Shown here: one piece after another, positions 1 to 12,000 of the stretch | Position numbering within the stretch: position 1 is the stretch's first letter | Layout: the number at the start of each line of letters is the position of its first letter | Assembly: GCA_022497145.1 (NCBI GenBank) | Contig: MU385871.1 | Span: 1 to 64,000, forward strand | Source of the DNA: Rostrohypoxylon terebratum | Lineage: Eukaryota; Ascomycota; Sordariomycetes; Xylariales; Hypoxylaceae | Reading direction: 5' to 3' | Length of the DNA stretch: 64,000 nt | Made by a program: the position numbers and the translations under genes | The notes under the pieces: model-generated | The model's database searches: none | What the model was told of the DNA's origin: nothing | The model's input: only the letters and a program-made list of their open reading frames with translations

Positions 1-415
1 CAATTAAATTTTGAAGGTGGTGGTGATATTAAGGATTTGTCAAAAATGGTAAGTGGACCGCACCTGGTATGTGCGCATACTGGTATGTTAGCTTAGTTCA
101 GCGTTGATATTTTCCTTTTGTTTCAAAGATGTCTGTAAGACGCTACGTTCGAAACCATGCTGGGATGCCGGATATCTGGATACTCAGGGCCAATGGAAGG
201 GTATCGATTAACAATTTCCGATGCAAAGGCAGTCTGACTCAACATGGGGTTCGGGGGGGCTCGCGTCCCAAGCTCATTTCCTATAATATGTTCATTCAAG
301 AGATACGCCGAAGAAGCTTTCGAAGAGTGTTATGTAGGTAGTCGATCGCACTGAAATGGATAAAAAAAACTTGATATCCATCCTGAACTTGGATTAGAGC
401 CTAGGTAGGTATTTA
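1..415. other. Intergenic, no gene seen
   Basis: This is the left edge of the window, downstream of the lectin-like gene. A 70-codon open frame at 129-341 has no recognisable domain or codon pattern and is not called. A CCTAGGTAGGT stretch at about 400-410 belongs to the dispersed CCTAGG motif described under findings. Confidence 0.6.
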
Positions 416-1862
416 TTAAGGGTAAACTTTGCCCGCAAGTGTAAAAGTAGATGGGTCGGAGGTATCAACAGAGTACTCCCAGATCTGATCATCAGATATC
501 CCGTAGAACATCGCATCCTCCGTCATCGCGATGGCCGAGAAATTCGTCGACTTTCCATGAGAAAACGTAATCTTCGGAACGGCCGTATACGCGTTCCCAT
601 CCCACTTAGCCCCCGTTAAGCTGCCGTCGTTCGAGAGACTGACGAAGAAGGATTGGGTAAAATTGTTCATCGGCATGGCGGCGAATTGCCGCGTTTTCAG
701 GGGGTCGACGTCGTCTATTATTGTGCCATCTATGATTCACGGTTAACTTGTGTACCACATGTAGGATAGGCATAGCCTGATTCTCACCATCTTCTTTCCA
801 GGTCCAATCCCCCAAGAACGACGTTCTGCCCATGGAACCCGGCCTCCTTTGCGTAGCCAGTATCATCCCATCCACGTAAGCCCCCTGCAGTGTCGGGACC
901 AGAGCCATGCTCGCTCCGCTTGAGACAGCATTGGTCCTCACGATCGGTGTCGTATTATTACCCCAGTTGGACGCATTCCCAAATCTAATATAGCCTTCTA
1001 TCCCCTGGTAAGTTATGATCCAGAACCCAACACACTTATCGTTCGGGCAGCGTTGCCAAGCAGCCGCCAGTTGGCTGTCGTTCCGCATCGGTAGCCCCGA
1101 GTTGTTGTACACCCAGAAGTCCGGTTCGTTAATAGGATTATTCGAATTCACCCAGCTGATAACATCGTTTTTATCCCCGGGCTCAGAAAACCAAAGGTGG
1201 ACCTCGTATAGGGTACCCCATTTGCTATCGCACGACGCGCTGGCCAGCGACGTCCCCGGGTTGGGGTTGATGGGGCCGGACGTCGATGACTGCATGAGAT
1301 GGCTGACGTTCCGCGTCGTCCATGTCTTGTTCTGCGAGTCCCATTGCCGGGCGATAATGCTATTGGTGGGATCTTGGAAAAACACGCTTCTATGAGTATA
1401 GCCCGACGGGTCTGTCCAATTAGACGCCGCGAGCTTTGATTCTCCGAGGACGTTCACGTTTGCCGTCGCGTTTGCGCCCGGCCCCGATACGTCCCATGTT
1501 TTCTTCTTGCCGGCTAGCCCTCCTGCAACGCCTCCGACGACAGCACCGATGATAATCAATATCGCTCCGGTGAGGATGAAGTAGAAGATGCGTGGCGTTA
1601 ATCCGCATATTGTTCGCTTCGGCGGCTGACCAGCTTGTCCCGGGGCGGCTGTCGCCTCCGTATCCGCGTAGGGAGACTCTGGCTTTGGAGCATCCCGTGC
1701 CGTCTGAGGTTGTGGGTTGACGACCTGTGGAATTTCATGATCAGGGCTGAACACCACCTCTTTATTCGAACCTTCGAGAGTTTGTGTGTTCGACGCCTCT
1801 ACGCTACGCACCTCAAGTGTGCTGTATGGTTCGGAACCATGGGGGTAGTCCGCTGATGCCAT
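416..1862 (-). CDS. Membrane-anchored fucose-lectin-like protein
   Basis: Two exons, 1862-788 and 729-416, joined across a 58-nt intron (787-730) with donor GTGAGA, a TTAAC-like branch and acceptor CATAG. The junction falls inside an Asp codon and gives 462 aa. Residues 1-90 are a Pro/Ser-rich, probably cytosolic tail. Residues about 92-117 are one Ile/Gly-rich membrane segment followed by GKKK. The rest is a beta-propeller-like region with repeats such as RSVFFQDPTNSIIAR and several N-glycosylation sequons. This layout resembles fungal proteins carrying a fucose-specific (AAL-type) lectin domain behind a single membrane segment. A role in surface sugar binding is inferred from that resemblance; the sugar-binding residues were not mapped. 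No signal peptide is present, so a type II orientation is likely. Confidence 0.75.
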
Positions 1863-3411
1863 CGAGATACATTGCCATCTGACGGGATAGCTCGAAGTTG
1901 GGAGGAAGAGACGAGATTCCCACCCTATCTCGAATAAGTTTTATTCGAACTTGACATAGCCCTGCAAGGAATTTTCTACGACTAGTTGCCTTGAACTTAT
2001 TCTGGGGAATTTTTCCTTTTTCTGTTTTTGGTAGTCGGTTTAATTTCGTGACTCTCAGTTCAGTGACGTACAGTGAGATTTTGGACCTCGCTTGGCGAGC
2101 GATCTGCCTATTCTTGATTGGCATAGCGGCAGCCACTACCCAATTATAATACAAAATAAGTGGCATGGTTTACTTAAACATGCAAGCTGTTGCAGGGAGT
2201 GGCCCACATGTGAAGGGATCCTCGTAAAGAGGAACCCGTAAGATCCATCGGCGCTACATCAATAATAGAACATTATAGGCCAATCTATGAGTCTCACGGG
2301 ACAATTGCATGAGGTTTAGCGGCGACATGATGTGTTTTAGAAAGACGTAACCTAAGCCTCAATAGGCTGGAGCACGAAGGAGCTGCGCCATCCTTCTCAC
2401 TCCATTGCGGCATAAAGATTACTGGAGACTCGTCTTAAGTAAGCTGCTGATCCTCAGCGAACACGAACGAACCATTGGTGGTGTATTCTTAAGGAGTTTC
2501 AATGAGATGTGCCTAGTCACGTAACGGATCTCGATCGGCTTCTTGGAAGAAAGCATGGTAGGGTCGGCCGACCCTAGCAAATATGTATCCGAGACAATAT
2601 TTTTCAAGACTCCATGCCACCACATACACCATCCCTTAACCCCTTGGTTAGATATTTCGGATACCTACTCCGGATATCGCCTTTCTCAAAATTTCGTTAG
2701 CGTACGAGTCAGTAGGTTAGCTGTAAGTTCTAAACAAAGCTCATGAGCGCGGTATTGCTGCTCATCCAGAATTTGAACCGGTTATCATAATAGCATCTTT
2801 GCTGATGTTTCCTAAACCTCAAAATTGAGCTCAACCATGAAATCTTATCTGCTGGGCAGCCCTGAAGGGCAACCTAGTCATTATTCGTGTCCACTAGGCA
2901 GAGCTATTCCCTGAAACCGGGAATTAGCTTGTTCATTTGCTTTATAAGTAGTTTCGCAACCGAAGATGTCGAGATACAGTCCGGTCATAGAAGTTGCGGG
3001 TCGGGCCGGTCAATAGTGGGTCTTCCGAAGTTCAAGGTTAGGTTAAGGTCCGGCATGATCAGACCTAGGAAGCAGCGATTTTAATATGTGCTCTCTTTTG
3101 AAAGGAAGGAAGTAGCTTCGCCTTTAATGTACAATGTACAGTTGTCGGGATTATGAAATCGAGTGGCATGAGAGATACATTGATCCAAAGCCCTGCAAAC
3201 ACCATTACTTGCGTGCTTATGTTTTGTACAGTCTTGCCGTCACTGAACTCCTTGCTAGCAGAAGAAAATGTTCCAAGGTTCTTTTTTTTGATGTCACCAG
3301 CTCTTGCATGCTAGCTTGCTCGTCGAGAAATGCAGGTGCAATACCCTATTCTTACATCGTCGCAATCCATCCGTTCATTCATACCCGTATCCGTGCCCGC
3401 CTAACGCCCGC
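1863..3411. other. Intergenic with an 18-bp perfect palindrome
   Basis: This 1.5 kb lies upstream of the lectin-like gene and downstream of the small mitochondrial gene, so it should hold the lectin promoter near 1863-2200. Short open frames on both strands show no domain. A perfect 18-bp palindrome, TAGGGTCGGCCGACCCTA, lies at 2559-2576. Nothing else is recognised. Confidence 0.5.
2559..2576. repeat. 18-bp perfect palindrome
   Basis: TAGGGTCGGCCGACCCTA is its own reverse complement. It is isolated in intergenic DNA about 700 bp upstream of the lectin-like gene's start. Confidence 0.7.
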
Positions 3412-4099
3412 TTATTTCTTTTTTCGTTCCGCCGCATCCATCTTCTCTTCCAATTGTTGGACGTAGGTGTTCAGTCGTTGGCAAGCAGCCTGTAGAGCCT
3501 GTTTTCCGAAATAACACAGGTCAGCCAAAGAGTTGCTCCCGGAACCGCGAAGATGAACAGCAAAAGACACGGAATAATCAAATGCAGAAACGCACATAGA
3601 TATCCTCCGTCAATAGCTCGTTCGATGCCTTATATTCTCGCCTATTAGGTACCAAGTCAGCAAATCGCTCACTCCCTATGTAGGATGTCCTTAATCCAAT
3701 TTGTGCACCAAGCTCCGCCAATCCCGACACAGTCGATGCGCAAGGGCATCATAGCTCTCAAGACGCGTTGTCCATTGAGATATCCGAGGGTTTACTAACA
3801 AGACATAGCTGTAGACACCTGCACCAGCAAGTGTCGAACCGAGGAGGAAGCCGAAGAGCCTGTAGCTCACAAACCATGATTAGCTCCGCATACCACAATT
3901 TGGGGGTCCTGAGGCATATGTATATACGCCAAACTCACCCTCCGCGAAAAGCTCCTACGGGCTTGCGAACTGGTAAGGGAGTAGCTGTCGCGTCGGCCAG
4001 CGATCGTGGTGTCGCGTGGAAGCTGCGGGTAGCGGCGCGCAGGGGTGCGTTCGTCGCGGATATGCTTCGAGCTCCGCCGAGTAATATCCTCGAAGCCAT
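3412..4099 (-). CDS. Small mitochondrial membrane coiled-coil protein
   Basis: Four exons: 4099-3939, 3859-3800, 3641-3596 and 3498-3412. All junctions have GT/AG ends (GTGAGT, GTTAGT, GTGCGT donors) and keep one frame, giving 117 aa. Residues 1-50 are rich in Arg, Ser and Ala with few acids, typical of a mitochondrial presequence (MASRILLGGARS..., FHATPRS). A Gly/Leu-rich membrane segment follows (GLFGFLLGSTLAGAGVYSYV). The C-terminal 40 residues form a charged amphipathic helix (LNTYVQQLEEKMDAAERKKK), probably a coiled coil. I recognise the layout as that of a small conserved fungal protein without an assigned function. An inner-membrane location is inferred; the likeness to MICOS-type small subunits is topological only. 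No exon is long enough to show as a convincing open frame, so it is easily missed. Confidence 0.8.
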
Positions 4100-4704
4100 T
4101 ATGGATGTGATGACTGAGTCTGACGGTTCGTATGAGAGGAAATTGGCTAGGAGTTACGGTTGAGGTGTTTCATTTGAGTTGGGTGGCCAAAGTGCTTCGA
4201 GATCAGTGAGTCCCAAGTTGGAGTTCCTACATATGTGGGTCTTTACATTTTCAATTGCGGCGGAAATTTATCGGCAACGCTTTAGGCTTCGTGTAGCCGT
4301 TAGCCGTTAGCTGTTAATAGCTGTTAGCTCAGCTGACAGAGCCAATCGTCTACTGAGTATTACTTCAAACTTCAACCGTCTCTTCATTCCGCTATCACAA
4401 AAAGTTACATAGGACCTAGGACCTAGGTACCTCACCAATACCATCAATAATACCGTCGCAGATTCATATTGCTCATATTGCTCATATATGAGCAATTATC
4501 ACTTGGAAAATGATACATTTCTTCAAAACAGTAAATTCATGAACCTTGTGCTGAACTATCTTAAGTCAACATTTATCCATCCTAGTCCCAAGGATGTCCC
4601 AGTGTGCCGGCTAATTAGAGTTGCGCGGTCGATATACCTAGTACTTAAAAGAAACTGTACAACTGATTTTCTTGGCTCGTTATCATACTCCAAGTCTGCT
4701 AAGT
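4100..4704. other. Intergenic with short repeats and palindrome
   Basis: This lies between the PDI 3' end and the start of the small mitochondrial gene. Degenerate tandem copies of GTTAGC(C/T) run from about 4293 to 4328. A CCTAGG cluster is at 4411-4432. A tandem ATTGCTCAT leads into a perfect 20-bp palindrome at 4477-4496. No gene is seen. Confidence 0.6.
4477..4496. repeat. 20-bp perfect palindrome
   Basis: ATTGCTCATATATGAGCAAT equals its own reverse complement. It lies about 210 bp past the PDI stop codon, where it could form a hairpin in a 3' UTR or act as a dimeric protein site; both are guesses. Confidence 0.7.
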
Positions 4705-6353
4705 TTACAATTCGTCGTGAGTCTCTTGGGCAGCCTCGCTGCTGGTAGACTCAGTTGCCGCAGGAGCAACAGGGGTCTCCTCTTCCTTCTTCTCCGAGAC
4801 ACCAGCCTTGTACTTGCCGTTCTCCTTGATGAACTTGATAAGGTCCTCAACAGTTCGGGAACCGCTGTAGTTGACTGGCTTGTCCTTGGAGCCAGCGGGG
4901 TAGAGCTTAATGGTGGGGAAACCTTGGATCTCGTCAGGTACGTCGTTGGCGGTCGCATCAACCTTGGCAATGACGACCTTGTCCTTGAACTCGCTGTTGG
5001 CATAGAGAGAGGCAAGGTCCTCGTACTTGGGGGCGAGGGCCTTGCAGTGACCGCACCAAGGAGCATAGAACTCAATCAAGACATCCTTGGCATCGTCCAA
5101 AACGATAGAGTCGTATGACTTGCCGACGACAACGGTGACAGGTCCTTCCTGCTTCTCAGGGATCTCCTCGGACTTGAGGCTGGGTTCGACCTTTCCAGCA
5201 ACGAAGTCATCGACGAAAGTGTTAATGGTGTCGTGGGTGATTTCCTTCTCCTGGTCGAAGGGGAACTTTTGGTTCTTGACAGTATCTTGGATGGCGAAGG
5301 ATGGGAACTTGTCAGTCTTAAGGTTGAGGTTACCGGCATGAGCACCAAAAGAAGAGGCGTCAATAGTAGCGAAGTTGATCTTGCCACGGTACTTCTCAGC
5401 GATGGGCTTCAAGGCATCACCAAGAGTCTTACGCTCCTCGGCGGTCTCGGAGAAGATGTAGGCAAGAGGAAGACCAGCCGACATGTAGCCAGAGTAGGTG
5501 TCAGGGCCGACCTCGCCAATCAGAGGGGTCGAGGCAACCTTAGCGAACTTCTCGATGGCCTCGTCCTCGAACTTCTCGGTGAAAGTAGCCTTGCCCTCAT
5601 CGAATTGCTTGTACAGAATGATGGCGGGAGACTTGACACCTTCGGCCTCAGCCAAGGAAGCATCGTTTGTGGCACCAAAGAGGTAAGAGTCCCTGTACTT
5701 CTCGGCAATCTTGGTGTAGGTCTCGTTGGAGGCCTTATCAGAGGCGTCGATATAAGCGACTAGGACAACCTTATCGGCGGTCTTGAAGTCCTCGAGAGTC
5801 TCGGAGGTTAGGAGGGAAACGGCGGGGAGGGATTGTTTGATCATGTAGGAGGTGATTCTACAACAATAATCAGCAACTGTAAGTACACATGACCTATGTT
5901 GAATGGGATACTTACGCGCCAGCTTTCCTTTGGCCGGTGTAGGGAGTGATGCTGTCTAGACCACGGAAGATCTTGAGTGTGGGGTAACCTTCCACGCCGT
6001 ATGTTTGGCAAAGCTCGCTCTCCTCTGTGCAATCCACCTTGGCTAGCTTGATGGACTTCTCCTTCAGGGTAGTAGCAGCCTCCTCGTACTCGGGCGCTAG
6101 AGCTTTGCAGTGGCCACACCAGGGTGCGAAGACTGAAATGCGATGTCAATCCAACCGTTCGCAGGGACAACCAGCAGTCTCGCTGTATTGGGAAGTCGGG
6201 ATGTCAAGATAGAAACTTACACTCTGCTAGGACAAGGTCATTGCTCTTAATGAAGTCAGTGAAAGTGTCCTTGTTCAGCTGGGTAACGTCTGAAACATCG
6301 GCAGCGGAAACGCCTGCGGCCGCGAGCAGGCCGAGGAAGAAAGCCGAGTACAT
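4705..6353 (-). CDS. pdi1: Protein disulfide isomerase (ER)
   Basis: Three exons, 6353-6221, 6132-5916 and 5857-4705, encode 500 aa, the usual length of fungal PDI. Residues 1-18 are a signal peptide ([18 protein letters not shown]). The a domain has the active site WCGHC with cysteines at 50 and 53; its codons start just after intron 1. Two redox-inactive thioredoxin folds (b, b') follow. The a' domain has [14 protein letters not shown] with cysteines at about 385 and 388. An acidic Ala/Glu-rich tail ends in HDEL, the ER retrieval signal. The enzyme oxidises and isomerises disulfides of secretory proteins. The ATG at 6353 is the only one that gives a signal peptide. Both CGHC sites are intact, so it should be fully active. 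Confidence 0.97.
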
Positions 6354-9009
6354 GATGAAGGGCCTAGGCGAGGAGACAGTTAGCCAGATAGCTTCAGGAG
6401 CTTCAGGAGTGTAGTTTGCATGTAGGAGACGACTCGTTAATATGTGACGAGCTGGGTTGGAGTAGAATAGAAGCGTGGTAAGTGATGTAATGAATTATCA
6501 CGAAAGTAGCAAATCGTACCTATAATATAACAGCCGGCTAGATAAAGTAGAATAATGAGAAGTGGAAAGAATTAGACCAGACAATGCAAGTTGTAGAGGC
6601 AGACGTTTTGTATTCTTCTACAATAGCATATGTGTCCCTTTAGACCTTTCAGAATAAAAGGAAGCTCGAATTGGAGAGGAGGATTGGAGGAGACCAAATG
6701 GACCAAATGTTGGTTAAAAGGCTGAATAGTTCCGAATATCTGGCCACAGTTCCAAGGTTGGCAGGGCTAGGTAATCAATTCAGCTGAATCATCAAATATT
6801 AATAGTATGTATTAGTTCAGTTCAAGGGTAATACTACTACCGTGTTTGTGCCTGGTAGCGCGAAGTATTCCCCCCCAATTGCTGTGGCTTACGCAGCTAA
6901 TTAGAAATGCAGGGACCAGAGGGACGCAAGTGCAATCCCACCGCGTCCGGTTTGATAATGACAAGTGTTCTCTTTTTATCGCTTTCATGGCCCCTCATGT
7001 CGCCAAGCTTACCTATATAGTAAAGTCGCACCGCCACCACCACATAAAAATGGATCGTCTGATGTACCGCTGTACTATTTTGGGGAACCCCTGCAACAAA
7101 AAAATCCAATGGTTGTCCGCTAAAGTTCAGTGAAATCCACCAAATTCACTAAGTCAATCCACTGAATCCACTGAATCAGACGCGAAGTTCGTTCCGCTTT
7201 GTGACCCACTCTACATCGAAGCTCAATTCTACCCATCTGCCATACAACCATACCAGTTCCATACTCGTTCCATACGTTCCATATTACAGGCCGTACAAAT
7301 CTGTACAAATTACCTGGCGCGCTGGCACAGATCGTAGCCTAGATCAGTAAACCCGGAGGGAAAGAGGTCGAGGATTTGGACGAATACGATAGCGGAGATC
7401 GCGGCACCCGGAAGACTCGGTTCCCCAATCCGACGAGCACGATACATCTGAAGCCAGTTGCAAGCTTTTCCGGTCGGAATAATAGTCAATACACTCCTAC
7501 AATTATGTCCTGTCGTGATCTCAAGAAACTGTTAAATAGGTAAGGCACCTTGCATGTGCCATGAACTAACAGCCGCACGGTCCGTATTCCTAAGAGTCGT
7601 TAAGGGTCGTATACCCAATAATGCACGCTGCCAGATTTATTAATAGTAGATCGCGCTTGATCCTGCAGCGAGCCTCAAAATGGAACCCCTCCAGGACCCT
7701 AGCCTCTAGGACCCTGAGCGTCGCAATCAGCTATCGGGTCTAGATAGAGGTATCCGGTACTGGGGGCTAAGAACTGTCTGACAACGCAGGTTCGTCGTGC
7801 TTACTATAGTATTATCATTGATGTATTTACTCGACGCGTTAGAACACATATTGATATATTGAGCTAACATCAAGACACGAGAAAGAAAAAAAAGTTTGCT
7901 AGGTTACTTGGTAGTCTGATCAGCTACTGCACGTGTCTCCCACGATGTCGATATTCGACAGTGCTTTTAAGTCTAAGAAAGATTAGCTTAGCGAACTTCG
8001 AGATGACGTCGGACGTCCCAAGACGAGCTGAGATACGATAGCCAAAACTCTATAAGGGTTGGCATGAACCATATTTGCGGCATCTATCGATATCGAAATC
8101 AGCTTGACGATAAAACCGTATATCCAAAGTGGCCTCCCAGGCCAACACCTACACATGTACGCACATGTACGCTCTTGCAAAGTAATGGCAAGAAGACCTT
8201 ACCAGGTACAAAAGAGGATGGATATGTAGTTGATGTGGGAAACACCGTCAACTTGACTCAGGTGATGTCAACTCAGGCTCCCAGCGATGTGGAAACGGGT
8301 TCTAGTAAGAACATGAGGTAGACGTCGCGTCAAGGAGGGAATGTTTGTGAATCTGGGGAAGGAGCACGATAAGGATTATTAGCATGATGATTACTAGGTC
8401 ACGCTTAGGCTTAGGCTTAGACTTACCTAGTAGACTCAGACTCAGATTCAAGATCGGATTCGATGATTCAAGGTTGTGACTTCCAATCTGAAGTTCCAAT
8501 TGGTGTCACAGAAAGGGGATGTTGAAATTCTGCGCCTGCCAAATCGCCCATCTCATCCACCCCAATCCACCCCAATCCACCCCCTTTGACCCCTATCAAT
8601 TTCATCCGAACCTTCTAAACCTTCTAACCCTTCTGACTTGACCTAACCTTGGAACTTTCCTCTCGACAGAAACAGGAACAACCCTTTCGATAGCTAATGA
8701 TTAACCAATTTCATCTACTACCAATCTTTCTCAGAACTCGCAGCTGAATGAAAAGTGTTTGCATCAGAACAGGCATCTTCATAATCCATCTCACTCTGGC
8801 ATCAGGCCACATCTGGTAACTTTTCCAGACCTTCGAAGCCGTCAACTCTGAATCATAGGCTCGATGTTGTTCTAGGATCAGTTATCCGGGTTTCTTTTTT
8901 TTTCTTACTCCACGCCGAACCCAATTTGCATTTTATTTCATAGTCTAGATTTGCCTCTCCCCATCGTTGTGCTAGTCCCTTATCCCTCGTGCCTCAGTTC
9001 ATCCATGTC
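6354..9009. promoter_or_regulatory. Divergent upstream region, PDI and 1074-aa gene
   Basis: A 2.7 kb region between two divergent genes, so both promoters must lie here. The open frames are short and show no domain. Low-complexity parts are degenerate TCCACTGAA copies (about 7137-7180), TTCCATAC copies (about 7255-7285), three TTAGGC-like units (about 8403-8420) and CCAATCCACC copies (about 8560-8585). Pyrimidine-rich stretches at 8880-8985 precede the 1074-aa gene, as is common at fungal start sites. I could not find a convincing unfolded-protein-response element next to PDI. Confidence 0.5.
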
Positions 9010-12000
9010 ATGTCTTCTCTGACGGATCCCCATCGTTTACCTAGGCATAGTTCAAGCCATGGAACTCTTCGTAGCAACTATTCCAACGGACGGCCTCCCC
9101 ATGGTCCTCCCCCCGGTCGTCCATTACAAAAACCTCTTCGAAGTGTAAACGAGAACTCTGTCTTATTACCGTCACCCGGCGCCTTGGAAAGCATGTTGAA
9201 AACTACAACTGAGACAGGAGACATAGGGATTTTCAGCATCAAACCAGTGCCTCCATCACCGCAGCGAAGAGCTACCTTGTCTGAACTCGGCCAAAAATAC
9301 CCATCGCCACGTCCTTCCATCGAGGAACTGCATCGTCGAAATCATAGCAGGAATCTTACTTCCTATAGAGACAATACGTCCGAGATAATCTCCATGTATG
9401 GTTCGGAGAGTCAAAAATCGACTACTAGTACGTTGACCCCAACGTCTTCTGAAGAGATTGGGCTCCGTTCATATTCGATGACCACATGTGAATCTCGTCA
9501 TTTCTCTCATCATAGAACTATGACGACGTTGCAAAATCAAGCTAGCGGAGGACCGCTTCAGCGTCCGCGATCGCCCTTCCCATATCCTATCTGTCTAAAG
9601 AGACCCGGTGTTCGTCCAGCGTCGCCAGCACTTACAGAAAATGGTCGAATTGATTATAGTCGTATGATGGAGATTGATCGATCCTCTCATGTAAGTCCCC
9701 GAAACTTTGCGTGCTCTTATAAGCGCCTAATTTTTGAGGGATCGCAGAGGACTGTTCATGGTCCTTATAGACCTGCATATTCTTCGATGATGCGAAGGCC
9801 TCCTCCCTCGGGCTTTCATCCTGCTACTAGTCTTTCTTCGGTTTCGTTACCACCACAACGCCCTCCTCCTGGCCGTCATGTACTGCATAGACCCCCCTCA
9901 ATGCGGACATATTCCGCTGCCTCTACGGCGTCTTGGGCTGCTCCGTATCATGAAAGAGTAGATAGTTCCTCGTCAAGGGCATCGAGCCTCACCTCGGTTG
10001 GAAACATGTACCACCGTATGCCACACAGAGTTGGACCGAGTGGCCTTCCCGCTACCGTGCCACGCTATTATGACTATACTGAAGGGTTCGAGCCCAGACA
10101 GCCGCGCACCTTCGCCCCAGTCCAGCCCTTTGCACCGGTCCCCACTCATGCACTCAATTATCAACGGCCGTTCGTATTGCAGGAATCTGATAATAACTTG
10201 GTAATCACATATGGGCAACGAGATTCAGCGTTCTATGGGCCTGAAAGCCAAAGTCTTCATAGAACGAGCACAGCAGAATCCATCAGACGCACTGACACAC
10301 CCCATAATGAAAGCTGTAAAACCATTGTAGACCGAGCCCCGTCTCGTTGTCAGACAGCCTCTATCCGCTCCGAACCCCGATCGATCGCATTTGACACCTC
10401 AGATGCCGAAAGAAAACTCAGAAGGGTGAGTGACATTGATCTTTTGCCATCTCAAGCAGGCAGGGATTCTATGGACACCTTCAACCCGAATCTCGACCTT
10501 GGGTCGAAGGACGTGCTCACGTACAAGTACACGGACTATCTTTCCACGGCAGCGCCAAAGACAAACGCAAATTCACCGCAGAGGCGGGTCCAGGTTCAAG
10601 GCAGCGGGGCACCTACGATTCGAAGTGAGCAAGGAGTGATATTGAGAGATGATACACAGGACGAAACTCTACCTGACAGATTAGACGATAGTGCTGATGC
10701 TAACATAGCGGAAGAACAAGCCACGGTTAGCCCAGGCAACGCTATCGAACGAAGCCCATTTTCCAAACCCGCCCATGATTACCCCCCAAATTCAAATCTA
10801 TATGAGGCACAACCAGATGACGAATGCAAATTCGTCACAGTGGACCGTGTTAGTTCTCATTACAGCAAAACAAGTTCTATGCATGATGAGACCAGGATGA
10901 CAGCTTCGAACGACGTCAGCAGCTTCAGCTACACAGTTGACGATGTTGATGCATCCACTGTAGATGCCGGAAAATCTAGTGGTGATTGCAATTATACTGG
11001 TGAAAATGACACTGTGTCGGATTTGAACCAATCACAGAGACAAAGGTTTCAGCGTCACAAGCGGTACCAGGCAATTCCCAGAATCAGCACGGGCAGCTTG
11101 CCCAGGGAGGACAACGAAGGCTTCCCGTACATTACGCCATCGTGTTCCACAACACCTATCGTCTCACCAAAACCGATTTCTCCGGCCCGGCAATTGAAGC
11201 TGAAGAATAGCATCCCTCAACTTATGAAGGCATTGCCGCCTCTGTCTGGGGATCCCGATTATACCCCCCCTGCAACACCGAGTATACTTAGCACATCAAG
11301 CGACGATGAAGACTTTTCTGAAGTCCTTTCCCCGTTTATGTTTTCTGGATCTTCTCCTCGGCTATTGGATAGAGGTGTTAGAGGACAAGAAGCGGCATAC
11401 AATCGAGATCAAACCTTTGGCCTACAAAAACCTGTCCCGAGGCTGAAGCTCAAGGCGAAAACATCTGATGATTCGGCGGCCATAACTTCTGGTGCGGGAT
11501 TGTCTGAGCCAGGTTATAACCAACCGATTCTCGGGGGTACGAAAGGCGACCCCATTCCCCGAGTCCGTACTCGGAATAGGTTGAAGCTTAGATCTTCCAG
11601 AAGCAGTAATTCGAGTACTCGCCCATTTGCCACGGTCCGTCGAAATGCGGTTTCAGAAACACCAAACATTATCCTGGACATTACACGACAGAAGCCCCGA
11701 GATTTGTTTACTCTTTCCCCGGATCTGAATCCAACATCCCACGTGGATCATAGAACGCCATTGGAACCGGCATGGATCAATCAGGCCTCTTCTGGCGGCT
11801 CATCTGGCGAGACTGCTCCGGAGGGAGTAGAATCTCAACTTGCCAAAAGGACGGCATCTATGCGTTTCGACCGCCTAAGAAAACCTTCGTGTGACTCAAG
11901 GTCAATGGACGCTCATACGAATTCTGGTGAAAGACACCCTCGTGGTTTGAAGAGGCGTTTCTCAAATCTTCGGTTCTTATTAGCGCGTACATCCGATTCA

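Noticed and set aside
1813..2166. 117-codon frame upstream of the lectin-like gene
   Set aside because: Basic, without domain, and overlaps the start of the supported gene in another phase.
2419..2746. Inverted-repeat mobile element centred on the 18-bp palindrome
   Set aside because: Beyond the palindrome the arms match only in scattered short words, and no target-site duplication could be found.
4672..5763. Long + strand frames opposite PDI
   Set aside because: Antisense shadows caused by the strong codon bias of the PDI gene.
8401..8422. Three TTAGGC-like units resembling a telomere repeat
   Set aside because: Only three copies, and the fungal telomere unit is normally TTAGGG. It sits amid ordinary intergenic DNA between two genes.
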